DNA of 7,560 bases from a bacterium (GTDB taxonomy: Bacteria > JACRDZ01 > JAJRWM01): positions 1 through 7,560 of the forward strand of contig JAJRWM010000192.1 in the NCBI GenBank assembly GCA_024276815.1. The letters run 5' to 3'. Under the pieces are notes generated by a model. It was not told where the DNA came from. It saw nothing but the letters and a program-made list of their open reading frames with translations, and did no database searches. The translations under genes and the position numbers were made by a program. Every line of letters starts with the position of its first letter. The stretch's first letter is position 1. Of the stretch, positions 5,540-7,560 are shown one piece after another.

Positions 5540-6631
5540 GTGGGTATTGCAATCCAGCGGGTCGAGAAATCTGTCAGTTTCGCGGTTCAGCAAGCGTTGA
5601 AAACGGTTAACTACCAGCCGGGCAAAAACAAATTCTTCATCAAGCCCAATATCGTCAACCCTTTTCTTCCCCATGAACCTTACATTACCAACCCGCAAGT
5701 CGTCGCCGGGATCATTGATTACCTGCAGGACAAAGGTTTTGAGGACATTATTGTCGGCGAGGGGCCGGTCGGTTTTAACGTTGCCGAGATTTTTCGCTAC
5801 AGCGGTTACGAGAGAATGTGCGCCGAGAAAAATGTCGGGCTGGTCAACCTGGAGAAAGCCCGGCGGGTAGCGGTGCAGGATATCATGCTACCGGTACTCG
5901 CGCTGGAACGCGAGTACATCAATGTCGCCAAGTTAAAAACCCATATCCAGACCACGGTCACTTTGGGTATGAAAAACCAAAAGGGGCTGTTAAACACCAA
6001 GACCAAACGCCTGTTCCATAAAAATCTGCACGAGAACATCGCGCGGCTGGCTTCGGCAATCACCCCGGCGCTTACCGTGATCGATGCGGTAAACGGGGTC
6101 GAGGGTAACGGCCCGGGAAGGATGGGGGCTCCCGTGAACAACATCAACCTGATTATCGCCGGGCAGAACATGCTTGAGGTCGATATGGTGGGAGCGGCCC
6201 TCATGGGCTTCGACTGGCGTCAGGTTAAGCATCTTGGCAAAGCTCACGAACTGGGGATGGGTGAATTCCCCGCCGCTATCGCCGGTGCCGGGCTTGACCA
6301 GGTGATCCGCAAGTTCGCCGGGCCGACCGGTTTCCAGAAATTTCATAACATCTATTACTGGTGGACGGATACCACCTGCAGCGGCTGTTCCTGTCTCTTG
6401 GGTGACATGAAAGCCATCGCCCTGAAAAAACCTTATTACCTGTCAAGACTGTTCCTTAACGGTTTTATCCGCCGCCTGGACTTACTGACCGGCCATATTG
6501 AAAATTGTCCGCCCGATCACGGCAAAGTAATCTGTATCGGTGAATGCACCCGGCGGATCGCGCAAAAAAATAATTTTATCTGGATCAAAGGCTGCCCGCC
6601 CAAACCCCTTAAGATACTGGAAAGAATCTGA
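5540..6631 (+). CDS. DUF362-family protein with Cys-rich Fe-S-like C-terminus, 363 aa
   Basis: A cytoplasmic DUF362 protein. The biochemical role of the family is poorly defined. Conserved family stretches are FFIKPNIVNP (32-41), IIVGEGPVG (70-78), NVAKLKTH (128-135), VTLGMKNQKG (140-149) and the acidic IDAVNGVEGNGPG (181-193). The C-terminal third adds a cysteine cluster: CSGCSC (Cys280, 283, 285), Cys323, CIGEC (Cys332, 336) and GCPP (Cys351). This resembles Fe-S ligand spacing, but it is not a standard ferredoxin motif. The start is GTG at 5540, with AAGGAG ending five bases before; the out-of-frame ATG at 5538 leads nowhere. The gene has its own promoter, and its TGA overlaps the next ATG by one base. 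Together with a downstream dehydratase-like gene, the context suggests a role in anaerobic radical or low-potential electron chemistry, which is inference. Confidence 0.85.
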   Translation: MGIAIQRVEKSVSFAVQQALKTVNYQPGKNKFFIKPNIVNPFLPHEPYITNPQVVAGIIDYLQDKGFEDIIVGEGPVGFNVAEIFRYSGYERMCAEKNVGLVNLEKARRVAVQDIMLPVLALEREYINVAKLKTHIQTTVTLGMKNQKGLLNTKTKRLFHKNLHENIARLASAITPALTVIDAVNGVEGNGPGRMGAPVNNINLIIAGQNMLEVDMVGAALMGFDWRQVKHLGKAHELGMGEFPAAIAGAGLDQVIRKFAGPTGFQKFHNIYYWWTDTTCSGCSCLLGDMKAIALKKPYYLSRLFLNGFIRRLDLLTGHIENCPPDHGKVICIGECTRRIAQKNNFIWIKGCPPKPLKILERI

Positions 6632-7506
6632 TGACTTACCCGGTCCGCTATCTGCAGGAACACCTGTTAACGCTCGATGAAGGCAAGGGGTCCGCTTATG
6701 AGCGTTACGCCCTGAATTTACTACTATTCGATATTTTAAATAAATACCCGATTGACTCCGTGCTGGAACTGCCGGCGAACGGCGTGATGGGCGTGCCCGG
6801 GATAAAAAGCCTGATCTGCGGCGTAATGAAAAAAAAGGTCACCCTGGTTAATCCTGCCGCCAAGGCGATCGGGGAAATGCGAAAACTATGGCACAGTTTA
6901 AAGCTGGAGGCCGATTTTGTGGTCAGCGATTATTATCAGGTGGACGCTCTCGAAAGCGCCAGCTTTGACCTGGTCTGGAACTTCTGCGTCGCGGAACATT
7001 TCGATGACCCGCAAGCGGTGATCAAGGAGATGAAACGGCTGACCAGGAAATACATATTGATCCCCATACAGAATGTCTTTAACCTGGGCTACCCCATGCA
7101 CAAGCTCTATCACCGGATAAAAAACGAGCCTTGGGACCACGGCCGGTTTGACCGGGTGAAAATCTCCGAACTGGTCAGGTGGTGCGAAAAACTGGGTTTG
7201 CGGGTAATCAAGGTCGGCGGCGTGGATATGCCCCCCTGGCCGGACATCAACATGAAACTGGGTGAGAGCGGGGAGGAAAAGACCGATTTTAGCGAATACG
7301 GCGAAGCCTTCGCCGCCTTAAGGCCCAGCGTCCACCTCAAGGAGATAAACCGGATCGTCAGGGAATGGCAGGCCGGCGAGATTTGTAAATATCCCTGGTG
7401 GATGTGGGGCATGGTTCTCTGGTATTACTTTATTGAAAAACCCATGCCGGAATTCATTAAAATATATGTCTCGCATCACCCGTATATCCTGGCAGAGAAG
7501 ATATGA
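6631..7506 (+). CDS. Divergent class I SAM methyltransferase-like protein, 291 aa
   Basis: The central region resembles a Methyltransf_11-type Rossmann domain. VLELPANGVMGVPG (44-57) occupies the motif I position, VTLVNP (70-75) the end of strand 2, ADFVVSDYYQV (94-104) the motif II region, and SFDLVWNFCVAEHFDDPQAV (111-130) the motif around strand 4. IKEMKRLTRKYILIPI and WDHGRFDR follow as in this family. Motif I lacks the usual GxGxG, and the strand 2 acid that binds the SAM ribose is replaced by Asn74, so SAM binding may be altered or lost. A Trp-rich C-terminal segment (YPWWMWGMVLWYYF, 254-267) could touch a membrane or a hydrophobic partner. The ATG overlaps the DUF362 stop (TGATG) and only a weak ribosome binding site is seen, so translation is coupled. 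The substrate is unknown. Confidence 0.75.
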   Translation: MTYPVRYLQEHLLTLDEGKGSAYERYALNLLLFDILNKYPIDSVLELPANGVMGVPGIKSLICGVMKKKVTLVNPAAKAIGEMRKLWHSLKLEADFVVSDYYQVDALESASFDLVWNFCVAEHFDDPQAVIKEMKRLTRKYILIPIQNVFNLGYPMHKLYHRIKNEPWDHGRFDRVKISELVRWCEKLGLRVIKVGGVDMPPWPDINMKLGESGEEKTDFSEYGEAFAALRPSVHLKEINRIVREWQAGEICKYPWWMWGMVLWYYFIEKPMPEFIKIYVSHHPYILAEKI

Positions 7507-7560
7507 TGAAAGAAAAAGTTGGCTTCACCACCACGATCCCGGTGGAAATTTTACTCGCCG
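7506..7560 (+). CDS. Probable 2-hydroxyacyl-CoA dehydratase family protein (5' end only)
   Basis: Only the first 18 codons are present, reading MKEKVGFTTTIPVEILLA before the window ends. The GFTTTIPVE start is characteristic, from memory, of 2-hydroxyacyl-CoA dehydratase / benzoyl-CoA reductase-type subunits (HgdB-like, including double-cubane cluster proteins). These are oxygen-sensitive Fe-S enzymes fed by an ATP-driven activase. ATG at 7506 overlaps the methyltransferase TGA by one base. An in-frame ATG at 7503 is equally possible, but GAGAAG at 7494-7499 is better spaced for 7506. The assignment rests on very few residues. Confidence 0.6.
   Translation, partial: MKEKVGFTTTIPVEILLA

Noticed and set aside
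1-7560. CRISPR array, tRNA, rRNA, insertion sequence or integrase
   Set aside because: No regularly spaced repeats, cloverleaf-like sequence, rRNA signature or transposase/integrase motif was seen on either strand.

Overview
The window looks like a stretch of chromosome from an anaerobic, moderate-GC bacterium. The best guess is a Clostridia/Peptococcaceae-type Firmicute, judged from strong AAGGAGG-type ribosome binding sites, tightly overlapping genes, and the start of a 2-hydroxyacyl-CoA dehydratase-type gene beside a DUF362 protein. This assignment is an inference from gene content. All supported genes are on the + strand.

Left end (1-1131): a cytoplasmic alpha/beta-hydrolase of unknown substrate. 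Its stop codon lies inside a perfect 20-base inverted repeat that resembles a dispersed repeat element.

Centre (about 1185-5269): an arsenic-resistance island. A near-consensus sigma-70-type promoter drives arsR. It is followed by a previously unannotated-looking 52-residue protein with a Cys-rich tail, an ArsP/DUF318-type permease, a 54-residue four-cysteine zinc-ribbon protein (FmdE C-terminus-like), a TauE/SafE-type transporter, an Acr3 arsenite efflux permease and a thioredoxin-type arsenate reductase ArsC. The 7-mer GCTATAT/ATATAGC occurs five times, at three places: over the arsR promoter, between arsR and the small Cys protein, and at the permease stop codon just ahead of a second promoter-like TATAAT. 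These sites look like ArsR operators dividing the island into an arsR unit, a Cys-protein/permease unit and a zinc-ribbon/TauE/acr3/arsC unit. The expected flow is: ArsC reduces arsenate to arsenite, Acr3 exports arsenite, and the DUF318 permease may export trivalent (methyl)arsenicals or another soft metal. The two small cysteine proteins and the TauE-like carrier are the undescribed part.

Spacer (5270-5539): no convincing gene. It holds some inverted repeats and a good extended -10 promoter pointing right.

Right end (5540-7560): a new transcription unit with one- to four-base overlaps between genes: a DUF362 protein with a Cys-rich, Fe-S-like C-terminus, a divergent class I SAM methyltransferase-like protein, and the first 18 codons of a probable 2-hydroxyacyl-CoA dehydratase family protein that runs off the window.
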